A stretch of DNA of 6,462 nt from Bacteroidota bacterium (GTDB lineage: Bacteria > Bacteroidota > Ignavibacteria > Ignavibacteriales > Ignavibacteriaceae): NCBI GenBank assembly GCA_021793635.1, contig JAJYSI010000202.1:1-6462 (forward strand), given 5' to 3'. Positions within the stretch are counted from its first letter, which is position 1, and each line of letters starts with the position of its first letter. A program made the position numbers and the translations under genes. A model generated the notes under the pieces. The model was given only the letters and a program-made list of their open reading frames with translations. It searched no databases and was not told where the DNA came from. Positions 1-6,015 of this stretch are shown here, piece after piece.

Positions 1-35
1 AGCTTAATACGCTGTAACATTCTTAATCACTTTTG

Positions 36-65
36 AATGCCGGTATTTATTGCCGGCATTTTTTT
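36..65 (+). terminator. Rho-independent terminator of an upstream gene outside the window
   Basis: An 8-bp perfect inverted repeat (AATGCCGG at 36-43, CCGGCATT at 53-60) encloses a 9-nt loop and runs directly into a T tract (59-65). The T tract lies on the plus-strand side only, so this terminates plus-strand transcription entering from the left. The first 35 bases are too short to identify the gene being terminated. It also insulates the lipoprotein gene at 145 from read-through. Confidence 0.85.
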
Positions 66-144
66 ATAAAATCCGACAGCAATATTATTTCACTTTAGAT
101 AAAATAATTTTTAATTTGAAGCCGCATTTTATCAAAGAGTTATA

Positions 145-759
145 ATGAAAAAATATTTACCGGTTATCTCATGCTTATTGTTCTTCTTTGCTTTTGAAGG
201 CTGCGCACCGACAAAAGCTACCTTTAACGCTACAGTAAATCCCGAAATTTCCCGCGAAAAAATTTCTAACATTGCGATAATGCCGTTCACGGGAATTGAA
301 GCAAACAAAACCAACCTCGGTAAAATTGATACTACCGTAATGAATGCTTTTGAGAAGAAAAAAATTAAAACAAAAATTACCGGCAGTTATTTTGCATCAA
401 ATAAATTGGATAAAAGCTTGATAACGGATTGGGAAACTTTTTCTAATGGCTATGCCCATGGAAAAAGCGCTAATGTAAAATTGATTTCACAAATTGGAAA
501 AGATTTGAAAGCCGATGGAATTGTTCAAGGCAGCGTATCCAATATAATCCAGCATAATGCAGAATACGGCGCAAAATTCGGAGACACAAAAGCTACTTTA
601 ACAATAAACTTGTTCTCTGCTGCAACTGGCAAATTATTATGGTCTGCAACCAGCCAGGGAACAGTCGGCACTCTAACTACAAATGATCCGGCACCGCCTG
701 TTATAAATGCGGTGGCGGCAGCAGTCAAAGAAATATTTTTGAACTTCCCGATTAAATAA
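145..759 (+). CDS. Putative outer-membrane lipoprotein, CsgG/LpoB-like
   Basis: This 204-residue protein has a lipoprotein signal peptide: basic MKK, a hydrophobic stretch at residues 5-17, then FEGC with Cys20 as the likely lipidated residue (Glu at -2 is unusual for a lipobox). The mature part shows features common in CsgG, LpoB and related envelope lipoproteins: a strand ending in MPF (IAIMPFTG, residues 43-50), a 'DGIVQGSV' strand near 124-131, and an amphipathic strand ending in 'TGKLLWSA' (161-168), like the 'TGEVLWSA' element of those families. Family membership is inferred from these motifs, and neither secretion-channel nor PBP-activator function is shown. The ATG is preceded by AAAGAG at 134-139. 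The protein is shorter than typical CsgG (about 260-280 residues) and close to LpoB in size. It is apparently monocistronic, following a terminator and ending 8 bp from a convergent gene. Confidence 0.7.
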   Translation: MKKYLPVISCLLFFFAFEGCAPTKATFNATVNPEISREKISNIAIMPFTGIEANKTNLGKIDTTVMNAFEKKKIKTKITGSYFASNKLDKSLITDWETFSNGYAHGKSANVKLISQIGKDLKADGIVQGSVSNIIQHNAEYGAKFGDTKATLTINLFSAATGKLLWSATSQGTVGTLTTNDPAPPVINAVAAAVKEIFLNFPIK

Positions 760-1031
760 CCATATAGTTATTCAAAATGAACATTGAGGAATGGAAGAAC
801 TTTTGTTATGCCGGAGTTATTTTTGGCAATATTTATTAAGCCGATTTGAACACCATTCAGATTCTCAGCAACGTTTAATATTCCTATAGCTAAACCTTGC
901 TGCTCATTGCTGAAGTTATTGTAAGCAGAAATAGAAACACCTTTCATTACATTTACTTTGGTCCAGCATCCGGTAATATTAAGCCAATCGAATTCATCTG
1001 TTTCTGTTTTGAAGCCGGTAATATTTAATCC

Positions 1032-1702
1032 GGCAATAGATTTTTTACCAATAACGGCAAGTGCAGCCGCATTTAATCCTTCAATATCATTCTGGCTGAC
1101 AACGGCTAAACCGCCTAAATTAATTCCTATCATATTTCCCTGGGATACAACTGCAAGCCCGCCGAAGCTTATTCCAGACAAATCTTTTTGGCTTACTACA
1201 GCAATGCCTCCGGCATTTATTCCTTTCATTTCACCTTGAGAAACAACTCCAAGACTCGCAAAATTAATTCCGGTAAGATCCTTTTGACTAACAACAGCAC
1301 CGCCGCCAAAATTTATTCCGGTCATATCGCCCTGGGCAACGGCTGCAAGCCCGCCGAAATTTATTCCGCTTAAATCTTTTTGAGAGACTATTGCTAAGCC
1401 GCCAAAGTTTATACCCGACATATCTTTTTGCGATACAGCCGCAAGCCCGCCTGCATTTATTCCAAATTGATTACCCTGAGAAACTGAAGCTAAGCCGCCG
1501 ATATTAATTCCGGCAAGCTCTTTTTGCGAGACAACTGCAAGTCCTCCTAAATTAATTCCCCGCATATTTTTTGTGAGACGGCAGCCAAACCGCCAAGGTT
1601 AATTCCCTCAGCATTTCCGCCGGAAACAACGGCTAAGCCGCCAATGTTTATACCGCGAATATTTTCCTCTGCAATGCTTGCAGCTATTCCCAATGATATT
1701 CC
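1032..1702 (-). repeat. Fourteen tandem 48-bp coding repeats (16 residues each)
   Basis: Read on the minus strand, units begin at 1702, 1654, 1606, 1559, 1511, 1463, 1415, 1367, 1319, 1271, 1223, 1175, 1127 and 1079. All are 48 bp except the third (1560-1606), which is 47 bp and carries the frameshift. The most constant residues are G1, N3, G6, A8, V10 and the SQ at 11-12; residues 4 and 13-16 vary. Residue 13 runs G,K,K,G,K,K,G,K,G,K,G,N,K over repeats 2-14, hinting at duplication in blocks of two or three units. The copies differ at many synonymous sites, so the array is not a very recent expansion. Confidence 0.9.
1567..1572 (-). other. A6 homopolymer at the frameshift site
   Basis: The coding strand reads CAA AAA ATA TGC, with six A's in a row. 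Seven A's would give CAA AAA AAT ATG, i.e. Q-K-N-M, which completes a perfect 16-residue unit (GINLGGLAAVSQKNMR). The same joined protein would come from a ribosomal -1 slip on the AAA codon. Other SQK units read CAAAAAG here, with five A's, so this repeat carries the longest A run and is the most slippage-prone copy. A sequencing error in a homopolymer is also possible. Confidence 0.85.
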
Positions 1703-2016
1703 CTGCATTGTACCGGCTGAAGGAGACAATCCGAATGCAATTCCATTTACTCTTGAGCCTTCCAGATTCCCCGGTTTCCAAAGAGTAATATTAATTCCAT
1801 TTATTTCTTCAACACCGCAATCGGAAAAATTAAAACGAATGCCATCCCATCTTTGCGAATTGCCAAAACTTAAACCGCTGTTTGACGCACCTAAGTCAAA
1901 GCTTGAATAAGAGCATTCCTGCTCAGCAGTATCGCTTCCAAAAAAATTTACTTGTGCAAAGCAAGATGAATAGAAGATTGTTATCGCAAAAAGAATGACT
2001 AACCTTTTCATAATAT

Positions 2017-2025
2017 CCCTTCCTT
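2017..2025 (-). promoter_or_regulatory. Strong Shine-Dalgarno for the repeat-protein gene
   Basis: On the minus strand AAGGAAGGG lies 5 nt before the ATG at 2009-2011. It is the best ribosome-binding site in the window. It fixes the start just ahead of the signal peptide and suggests the gene was well translated before the frameshift. Confidence 0.75.
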
Positions 2026-2072
2026 TTTAAAGTTTTATCTTTAGACCGGAAAATATCCGCTTTGGTTACTAA

Positions 2073-3110
2073 TCAGCCGGCAATTAGAAACGGTATTCCT
2101 TTTTCCGGATTTACTTCACGAGCTATGTTTTGAATGATATACAAACTTTCTCTTTCATCTATAATATTTAACTGCTTTAGATATTCAACTAAATTTTTAT
2201 AGCTCGAGATACAAAGGTATATCTTAACAGTCTTCAATTTCCCGGCTGCGCTGTCAAGGTTTTTAAGCAGAGCATTTTCATTTATCTGCCGGAATAATTC
2301 CGCTGTAGAATTTTTAATGGTATAATAAGATTTGATTACTTCTGCAAAATTATTTCTTAAAGTATCCTCATATAACAATAAGCCTTTTAATCCTATAAGG
2401 TATCGGCGAAACAGATCCGTAGTGGAAAGAAGATTTTCCCGAATCACTTTTAATATTTCAAATGAACAATCTTCTACAAGAGGTAAGGAAGCCAGTTCAC
2501 CATATAGAAAGCCTGATTGGTTTTGTTTTAGAAATTCTTTGCCTTCCAAATTAAATGGCGTTTGTGGTACATTATTTAATAACTCTTTGTCCATAAAAAA
2601 AATAGAATCAACTCTGGTAATTTCATTGCTAACAACTTCAATATTACTTTTGGAATTTTCAGACAGGCAGTCATAAATAATAATAACATCCTCGCTATCG
2701 AAAGTAAAACGGGAAAGATTATCAATCTTCTTGGCGGCATTTTTTTTCCTTATCCACTTTATAATATCATCCTTAATTCCGTTAAGAGTTTTCTTTGTGT
2801 TCCAAAATTGTGCCAACTGCCGGTGGTTTTTATTTTTTGCCGCAGCCATTTTTAAGTATAGTTCATAAAAGCCCGTGTATTTTTGGACTTCCTCTACCTT
2901 ACCTTTAGTTATCACCGGCATAATTTCTTTTATGTACGAAAATCTTTTTTCTTCTGGCAGCCTATTCAGAACGCATTCAAGATAAAGATACCATCCGGAC
3001 CTGCCGGCAAGTATTATTTTATCGGATAAGAACAGCGCCAGCCGGATAAGCCGTATCTCGGTTTTGAAATCTACTCCGGAGTTTTCGGAGTTAAATATAT
3101 TCAGATACAT
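2073..3110 (-). CDS. Protein of unknown function, 345 residues, probably cytoplasmic
   Basis: I do not recognise this protein. It has no signal peptide and no clear transmembrane segment. It is rich in Lys, Leu, Ile and Asn and looks largely alpha-helical, with a basic cluster (KWIRKKNAAKK) and then a short hydrophobic strand, DVIIIYDCL, in the middle. The N-terminal third contains 'DKIILAGRSGWYLYLECVLNRLP', split here only by description; the C-terminal half is leucine-rich helix. No nucleotide-binding loop, metal site or catalytic triad is evident. I chose the ATG at 3108-3110 because AGGA (3116-3119) precedes it by 5 nt. The frame stays open upstream to a TTG at 3174-3176, which would add 22 residues but has no Shine-Dalgarno. 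The gene ends 61 bp before the repeat-protein start on the same strand, with no convincing terminator between, so an operon is possible. Its upstream flank is the 41-bp repeat array. Confidence 0.75.
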   Translation of the reverse strand: MYLNIFNSENSGVDFKTEIRLIRLALFLSDKIILAGRSGWYLYLECVLNRLPEEKRFSYIKEIMPVITKGKVEEVQKYTGFYELYLKMAAAKNKNHRQLAQFWNTKKTLNGIKDDIIKWIRKKNAAKKIDNLSRFTFDSEDVIIIYDCLSENSKSNIEVVSNEITRVDSIFFMDKELLNNVPQTPFNLEGKEFLKQNQSGFLYGELASLPLVEDCSFEILKVIRENLLSTTDLFRRYLIGLKGLLLYEDTLRNNFAEVIKSYYTIKNSTAELFRQINENALLKNLDSAAGKLKTVKIYLCISSYKNLVEYLKQLNIIDERESLYIIQNIAREVNPEKGIPFLIAG

Positions 3111-3115
3111 TTTGT

Positions 3116-3119
3116 TCCT
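3116..3119 (-). promoter_or_regulatory. Shine-Dalgarno deciding the start of the unknown gene
   Basis: AGGA on the minus strand lies 5 nt before the ATG at 3108-3110. The alternative in-frame TTG at 3174-3176 is preceded only by pyrimidine-rich sequence (AATTTCTCT), so the ATG start is preferred. Confidence 0.45.
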
Positions 3120-3180
3120 GAAGTAAGTTTCCCATCGTTTTGGTTCAAACTTATGAATTAAAGATGAAAGATTCAAAGAG

Positions 3181-3580
3181 AAATTAAGTAAGAAAGAAAT
3201 GTCGGAAAACTAAGGGTGCAATTAATAAATGATAATTATAGGGAATATTAAAAAGAGACCAATTAGTAAATTATAATTACCCGCAAATTTAAAAAGGGAT
3301 CAATTAATAAATTATAATTGCCGGGGAAATTTAAAAAGGGACTAATTAATAAATGTTAATTGCCGGGAAATTTAAAAAGGAGCCAATTAATAAATTCGAA
3401 TTACCGGCAAAATCAAAAAGGAGCCAATTATTAAATCATAATTAGCGGCGAATTCAAAAAGGAGCCAATTAATAAATTATAATTGCCGGGAAATTTAAAA
3501 AGGGACTAATTGATAAATGTTAATTGCCCGGGAAATTTAAAGGGAAGCAATGGGCAAATGCCAATTACGAGAAAAATTCG
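3181..3580. repeat. Intergenic tandem array of a 41-bp AT-rich unit
   Basis: Eight clear units start at 3219, 3260, 3301, 3343, 3384, 3425, 3466 and 3507. All are 41 bp except the third (42 bp, one extra G). Each has three parts: an AT-rich imperfect palindrome with arms CAATTA and TAATTG, a GCCGGGAAATTT core, and a purine block AAAAAGGRRC. Degenerate copies flank the array at about 3181-3218 and 3548-3580. The third and seventh units are nearly identical, as are the fourth and eighth. The unit length is not a multiple of three and stop codons are frequent, so it is not coding. It is not CRISPR, since no variable spacers separate constant repeats. It lies between divergent genes and therefore in their shared upstream region. 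Function is unknown; a protein-binding array, curved DNA or a neutral minisatellite are all possible. Confidence 0.92.
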
Positions 3581-3671
3581 ATTAGTTTTATCCCATATTA
3601 ATGCTTTCTCCCGTATTTTTCGCGGTTTTTGAAGAAAAAAGGGATTAAATCAGATAATCTTTCTCTTTGAC

Positions 3672-3686
3672 GTGATAATTAATCAC
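3672..3686. promoter_or_regulatory. Perfect-arm dyad GTGAT-N5-ATCAC, candidate operator
   Basis: GTGAT (3672-3676) and ATCAC (3682-3686) are exact reverse complements around a 5-bp AATTA centre. The arms resemble half-sites of CRP/FNR-family regulators, but the spacing fits neither the TGTGA-N6-TCACA nor the TTGAT-N4-ATCAA pattern. It lies about 180 bp upstream of the membrane-protein start. Dyads of this size occur by chance in AT-rich DNA, so this is only a candidate. Confidence 0.25.
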
Positions 3687-3850
3687 AGCCATCCCAAAAA
3701 CCGACGGCAACATATAAACAGATGCGCAAGTTCACTAATTAAGTAGAAAAATAATCATAGTTTCGATTGAGACATCAATTTATAAATTTACATTAACTTA
3801 AAAGCTCGCAGAAAATCATATTCTGGAATCCATTTGTTAAATAATAATAT

Positions 3851-3855
3851 AGGAA
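3851..3855 (+). promoter_or_regulatory. Shine-Dalgarno deciding the start of the membrane-protein gene
   Basis: AGGAA ends 8 nt before the ATG at 3864-3866, a normal spacing. An in-frame ATG at 3855-3857 overlaps this motif and is too close to use it. An in-frame TTG at 3834-3836 has only a weaker GGAA (3825-3828) upstream. Confidence 0.5.
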
Positions 3856-3863
3856 TGCCGACT

Positions 3864-4358
3864 ATGCCCAAACCGTTACAAATTTCATCTTCAAATGAAC
3901 TTTACAAAACAATAATAATCGCCTGGCTTATTGCCGGGACGCTGGATATTTCTTCAGCCATTGTCAGCTTTTCAATAAATACGGGACAAAACATTATTGG
4001 ATTATTTCAATATATCGCCAGCGGAGTCTTCGGCAGCGCGGCATTTAATGGCGGCATACCAATGGCGCTTGCCGGTTTACTATTCCATTATTTATTTGCT
4101 TTGATATGGACAATTTTCTTCTTCATAATATTTCCAAAGATAAAATTGCAATCCTTAAATAAATTTCTCCTCGCATTTCTCTACGGAATGTTCGTTTGGG
4201 TTATAATGAATTTAATTGTGGTAAGGTTAAGCCGCACTCCCAAATTTCATGCGAGCACCGGACATATTATTGCCAACATGCTGTATCTTATCTTTTTCAT
4301 CGGTACTCCCCTTTCCTTGCTTGCAAATAAATATTATTCGAAACTTATGACTAATTAG
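3864..4358 (+). CDS. Four-helix integral membrane protein of unknown function
   Basis: This 164-residue protein has four predicted membrane segments at roughly residues 14-36, 65-90, 99-122 and 133-155. Helix 1 contains AGTLDISSA with a buried Asp28. The first loop carries 'ASGVFGSAAFNGG' (52-64), helix 2 has a His (LLFHYLF), and helix 3 ends with the pattern 'YGMFVWVIMNLIVVRLS'. I recall similar small proteins, usually annotated as hypothetical, in Bacteroidota and Proteobacteria, with the same helix-1 Asp and small-residue loop. I cannot give a function. The start is the ATG with Shine-Dalgarno AGGAA; a TTG at 3834 would add ten residues. The gene appears to be a single transcription unit, ending 15 bp from the convergent NADH dehydrogenase gene with no visible terminator between. 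Confidence 0.85.
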   Translation: MPKPLQISSSNELYKTIIIAWLIAGTLDISSAIVSFSINTGQNIIGLFQYIASGVFGSAAFNGGIPMALAGLLFHYLFALIWTIFFFIIFPKIKLQSLNKFLLAFLYGMFVWVIMNLIVVRLSRTPKFHASTGHIIANMLYLIFFIGTPLSLLANKYYSKLMTN

Positions 4359-4373
4359 ATTTAAGATTCTTTA

Positions 4374-5663
4374 TCAATAAATTTCCTTTTCATCTAAGAC
4401 TTCTTCATCAAAAATTTTCTTTTGAGGATGAGTTGTTATCAATCTTACGCCGCGCCGTGAAGTAAAGTAATACCAAATCCATTCCGCCATAACTCTAAAA
4501 CGATTTCTAAATGAAATCAAAAAGAAAATATGGACGAAAGACCATAGGAACCACGCTGTGCCTTTTGAGAATTCCAGCTTCCTAATTTTTGCAATTGCCT
4601 TGCGCTTCCCGATAGTTGCCATAATTCCTTTATCAAAATATGAGAAAGGCTTTCTTTGGATACCGTGCAAATCATCTTCGATTGTTTCAGCTGCGTACCT
4701 GCCTTGCTGCATTGCCGCAGGCGCAATACCCGGCAGTAATTCTCCTTTTTCATTGCGGACATTCGCCGCATCTCCGATAACAAAAATGTTTGGATAATTT
4801 TTTACCGAAAGATCTTTCTCAACCAAAACTCTGCCCGCTCTGTCAAGCTCAACATCCAGCGAAGTAAGCAGCGGCGATGCCTGATTACCGGCTGCCCAAA
4901 TTACATTATTGGTAGGGATAAATTCTTCTCCGGCAGAAACTCCTTCTTCGCTTATGTTAGTTACCTTAGTGTTAAGAATTACATTCACTCCCATATTTTC
5001 CAGATCATGTTTTGCAGCGGATGAAAGTTTATCCGAATACGCCGGTAAGATTTTTGAGCCGGCTTCTATTAAATATATTTTGGTTTCTTTTGGATCAAGA
5101 TTTCTGAAATCTTTCAGCATTGTATGCTTTACTATTTCTGCTATTGCACCAGCCATTTCAACTCCGGTAGGTCCGCCGCCGACTATTACAAACGAAAGAA
5201 ATTTTTCGCGCTGACTTTTTTTCATCAGCATTTCTGCTTCCTCAAAAGAGCGAAGAATTTTTTCTCTAATTGAAAGAGCATCGTTTAAAGTTTTTAAACC
5301 GGGTGCGTATTCTTCCCATTCATTTTTGCCGAAATAAGAATGAGAAGATCCGGGTGCAAGTATTAAATAATCAAAATATACTTTTCTATCTTTTAATTGA
5401 ACGAAGGATTCTTCCTTATTAACCGAAAGCACTTCGGACATCATTATTTCAATATTATATCTTCCGCTGAAGATTAAGCGGATAGGAACTGCAATATCGC
5501 CGGGTGATAATGCCGCCGACGCCACCTGATAAAGAAGCGGCTGAAATAAATGATGATTTGTTCTGTCTATTAATACAATTTCAAAGCTGTCTTCTTTCAG
5601 ATTTTTTGCTGCGGTTATTCCGCCAAATCCGCCGCCCACTATAACTACTTTTTTCTTGTGCAT
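4374..5663 (-). CDS. ndh: Type II NADH:quinone oxidoreductase (NDH-2)
   Basis: This 429-residue flavoprotein transfers electrons from NADH to membrane quinone without pumping protons, acting at the cytoplasmic face of the inner membrane. An N-terminal FAD dinucleotide fold starts at GGGFGG (10-15), with Asp33 at the end of the second strand and the typical NHHLFQPLLYQVA segment (36-48). A second, NADH-binding fold carries VGGGPTGVEMAG (161-172). FAD contacts continue at VIGDAA (295-300), and APAAMQQGRYAA (314-325) corresponds to the quinone-site region of NDH-2. The C-terminus (about 368-402, rich in Trp and Phe) forms the amphipathic membrane-anchoring helices. No EF-hand or other insertion is present, and length is normal for bacterial NDH-2. 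The ATG is preceded by a modest GGA at about 8 nt. Sulfide:quinone reductases share the fold, but the two NDH-2 regions and C-terminal anchor favour NDH-2. Both neighbours are encoded on the opposite strand. Confidence 0.95.
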   Translation of the reverse strand: MHKKKVVIVGGGFGGITAAKNLKEDSFEIVLIDRTNHHLFQPLLYQVASAALSPGDIAVPIRLIFSGRYNIEIMMSEVLSVNKEESFVQLKDRKVYFDYLILAPGSSHSYFGKNEWEEYAPGLKTLNDALSIREKILRSFEEAEMLMKKSQREKFLSFVIVGGGPTGVEMAGAIAEIVKHTMLKDFRNLDPKETKIYLIEAGSKILPAYSDKLSSAAKHDLENMGVNVILNTKVTNISEEGVSAGEEFIPTNNVIWAAGNQASPLLTSLDVELDRAGRVLVEKDLSVKNYPNIFVIGDAANVRNEKGELLPGIAPAAMQQGRYAAETIEDDLHGIQRKPFSYFDKGIMATIGKRKAIAKIRKLEFSKGTAWFLWSFVHIFFLISFRNRFRVMAEWIWYYFTSRRGVRLITTHPQKKIFDEEVLDEKEIY

Positions 5664-6015
5664 ACATATATTCCAAATAAAAACTACTCAAAATTAATTT
5701 TTGCATAGCGGACATGAGTTATTGTTAGACACAACTTTATATAGGCAATACTGTCTTTTAACATTCTAAATCGCCTGTCCATAATTCGATAAAAGAAAAT
5801 CTTTGCACTAATCGCACGTAAAAGCAAAAGAATACATCATTGCATTTACAAATAAATTACTCTATATTGTTTTTAAAATTTCAGTTCCACAACACTATGA
5901 ATTCTATTTCAGGAAATTAAAAGTTCAGCGGGGCAGTCGTTTATATTTTACATTTTTTTAAGCATTAAAGTCTTTTTCATTTTAATAATAATTTTATCTT
6001 AGCGGAATTGTAATT
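5664..6015. other. Divergent intergenic region between ndh and the antiporter-like gene
   Basis: This 352-bp AT-rich spacer has no credible coding frame and should contain promoters for both flanking genes. On the minus strand a TTGTGT near 5739 could be a -35 for ndh, but no well-spaced -10 follows. For the plus-strand gene, TTTACA at 5947-5952 lacks a matching -10. I see no riboswitch-like, tRNA-like or terminator structure and no repeats. Confidence 0.5.

Larger units (their letters stand above)
768..2011 (-). pseudogene. Exported GINxGG 16-residue-repeat surface protein, frameshifted
   Basis: Two overlapping minus-strand reading frames (2011 to 1550, and 1565 to 768) form one gene split by a -1 frameshift at 1567-1572. 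One added A in the coding strand gives a continuous 414-residue protein. Its N-terminus is a signal peptide (MKRLVILFAITIFYSSCFA, probable cleavage before Gln20). A linker follows, then fourteen tandem 16-residue repeats at residues 104-327 (consensus GINFGGLAVVSQKDLS). After these come a degenerate stretch and two 14-residue units (GLAIGILNVAENLN, GVQIGLINIAKNNS), ending in a short hydrophobic tail, VLPFLNVHFE. Such glycine/hydrophobic repeats suggest a beta-solenoid or beta-rich surface protein. They resemble the 'surface repeat-containing' proteins of the Leptospira LA_2272 type; I recall this family and could not check it. The ATG has a strong Shine-Dalgarno. Without frame correction, translation stops after 154 residues with only the first three repeats, so function is probably lost unless slippage or recoding restores it. 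Confidence 0.8.
3581..3863. other. Intergenic spacer between the repeat array and the membrane-protein gene
   Basis: This is AT-rich sequence with no credible coding frame on either strand. It must hold the promoter of the membrane-protein gene at 3864, but I see no -35/-10 pair good enough to assign. The only structured element is the dyad at 3672-3686, listed separately. Partly complementary TTTTATCCC (about 3586) and GGGATTAAA (about 3640) could pair weakly, but their spacing and mismatch make this unconvincing. Confidence 0.5.

Noticed and set aside
755..772. Small palindrome AATAAC-CATATA-GTTATT covering both convergent stop codons, as a bidirectional terminator.
   Set aside because: The 6-bp stem is almost all A/T with no GC core and no T tract on either side, so it would be a poor terminator.
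958..1373. Plus-strand open frames opposite the repeat-protein gene (958-1239 and 1188-1373).
   Set aside because: They are antisense to a tandem coding repeat with few stops on the other strand. They have no signal for initiation and their 'repeats' only mirror the 48-bp units.
2028..2072. Possible terminator between the unknown gene and the repeat-protein gene (CGGA/TCCG pairing on the minus strand).
   Set aside because: Only a 4-bp stem with no following T run, so it does not argue against co-transcription.
3174..3176. TTG start for the unknown minus-strand gene, adding 22 residues.
   Set aside because: No Shine-Dalgarno precedes it, while an in-frame ATG at 3108-3110 has AGGA at good spacing. 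It remains possible.
3353..3445. A 30-codon plus-strand frame within the 41-bp array, preceded by AAAAAGGGA.
   Set aside because: The 41-bp period shifts frame at each unit and the equivalent frame in unit 8 stops after seven residues, so there is no sign of selection for a peptide. Kept only as a speculative point under findings.
3219..3580. CRISPR array.
   Set aside because: The whole 41-bp unit is conserved, with no constant-repeat/variable-spacer alternation, and no cas-like gene is nearby.
4517..5214. Other frames overlapping ndh (4517-4783 minus, 4558-4797 plus, 4909-5214 plus).
   Set aside because: ndh matches NDH-2 motifs over its full length. These frames lie inside it and show no initiation signal or recognisable protein.
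5664..5690. TTGAGT-N15-TATATG as a promoter for ndh on the minus strand.
   Set aside because: The would-be -10 abuts the start codon and leaves no room for a leader with the ribosome-binding site.
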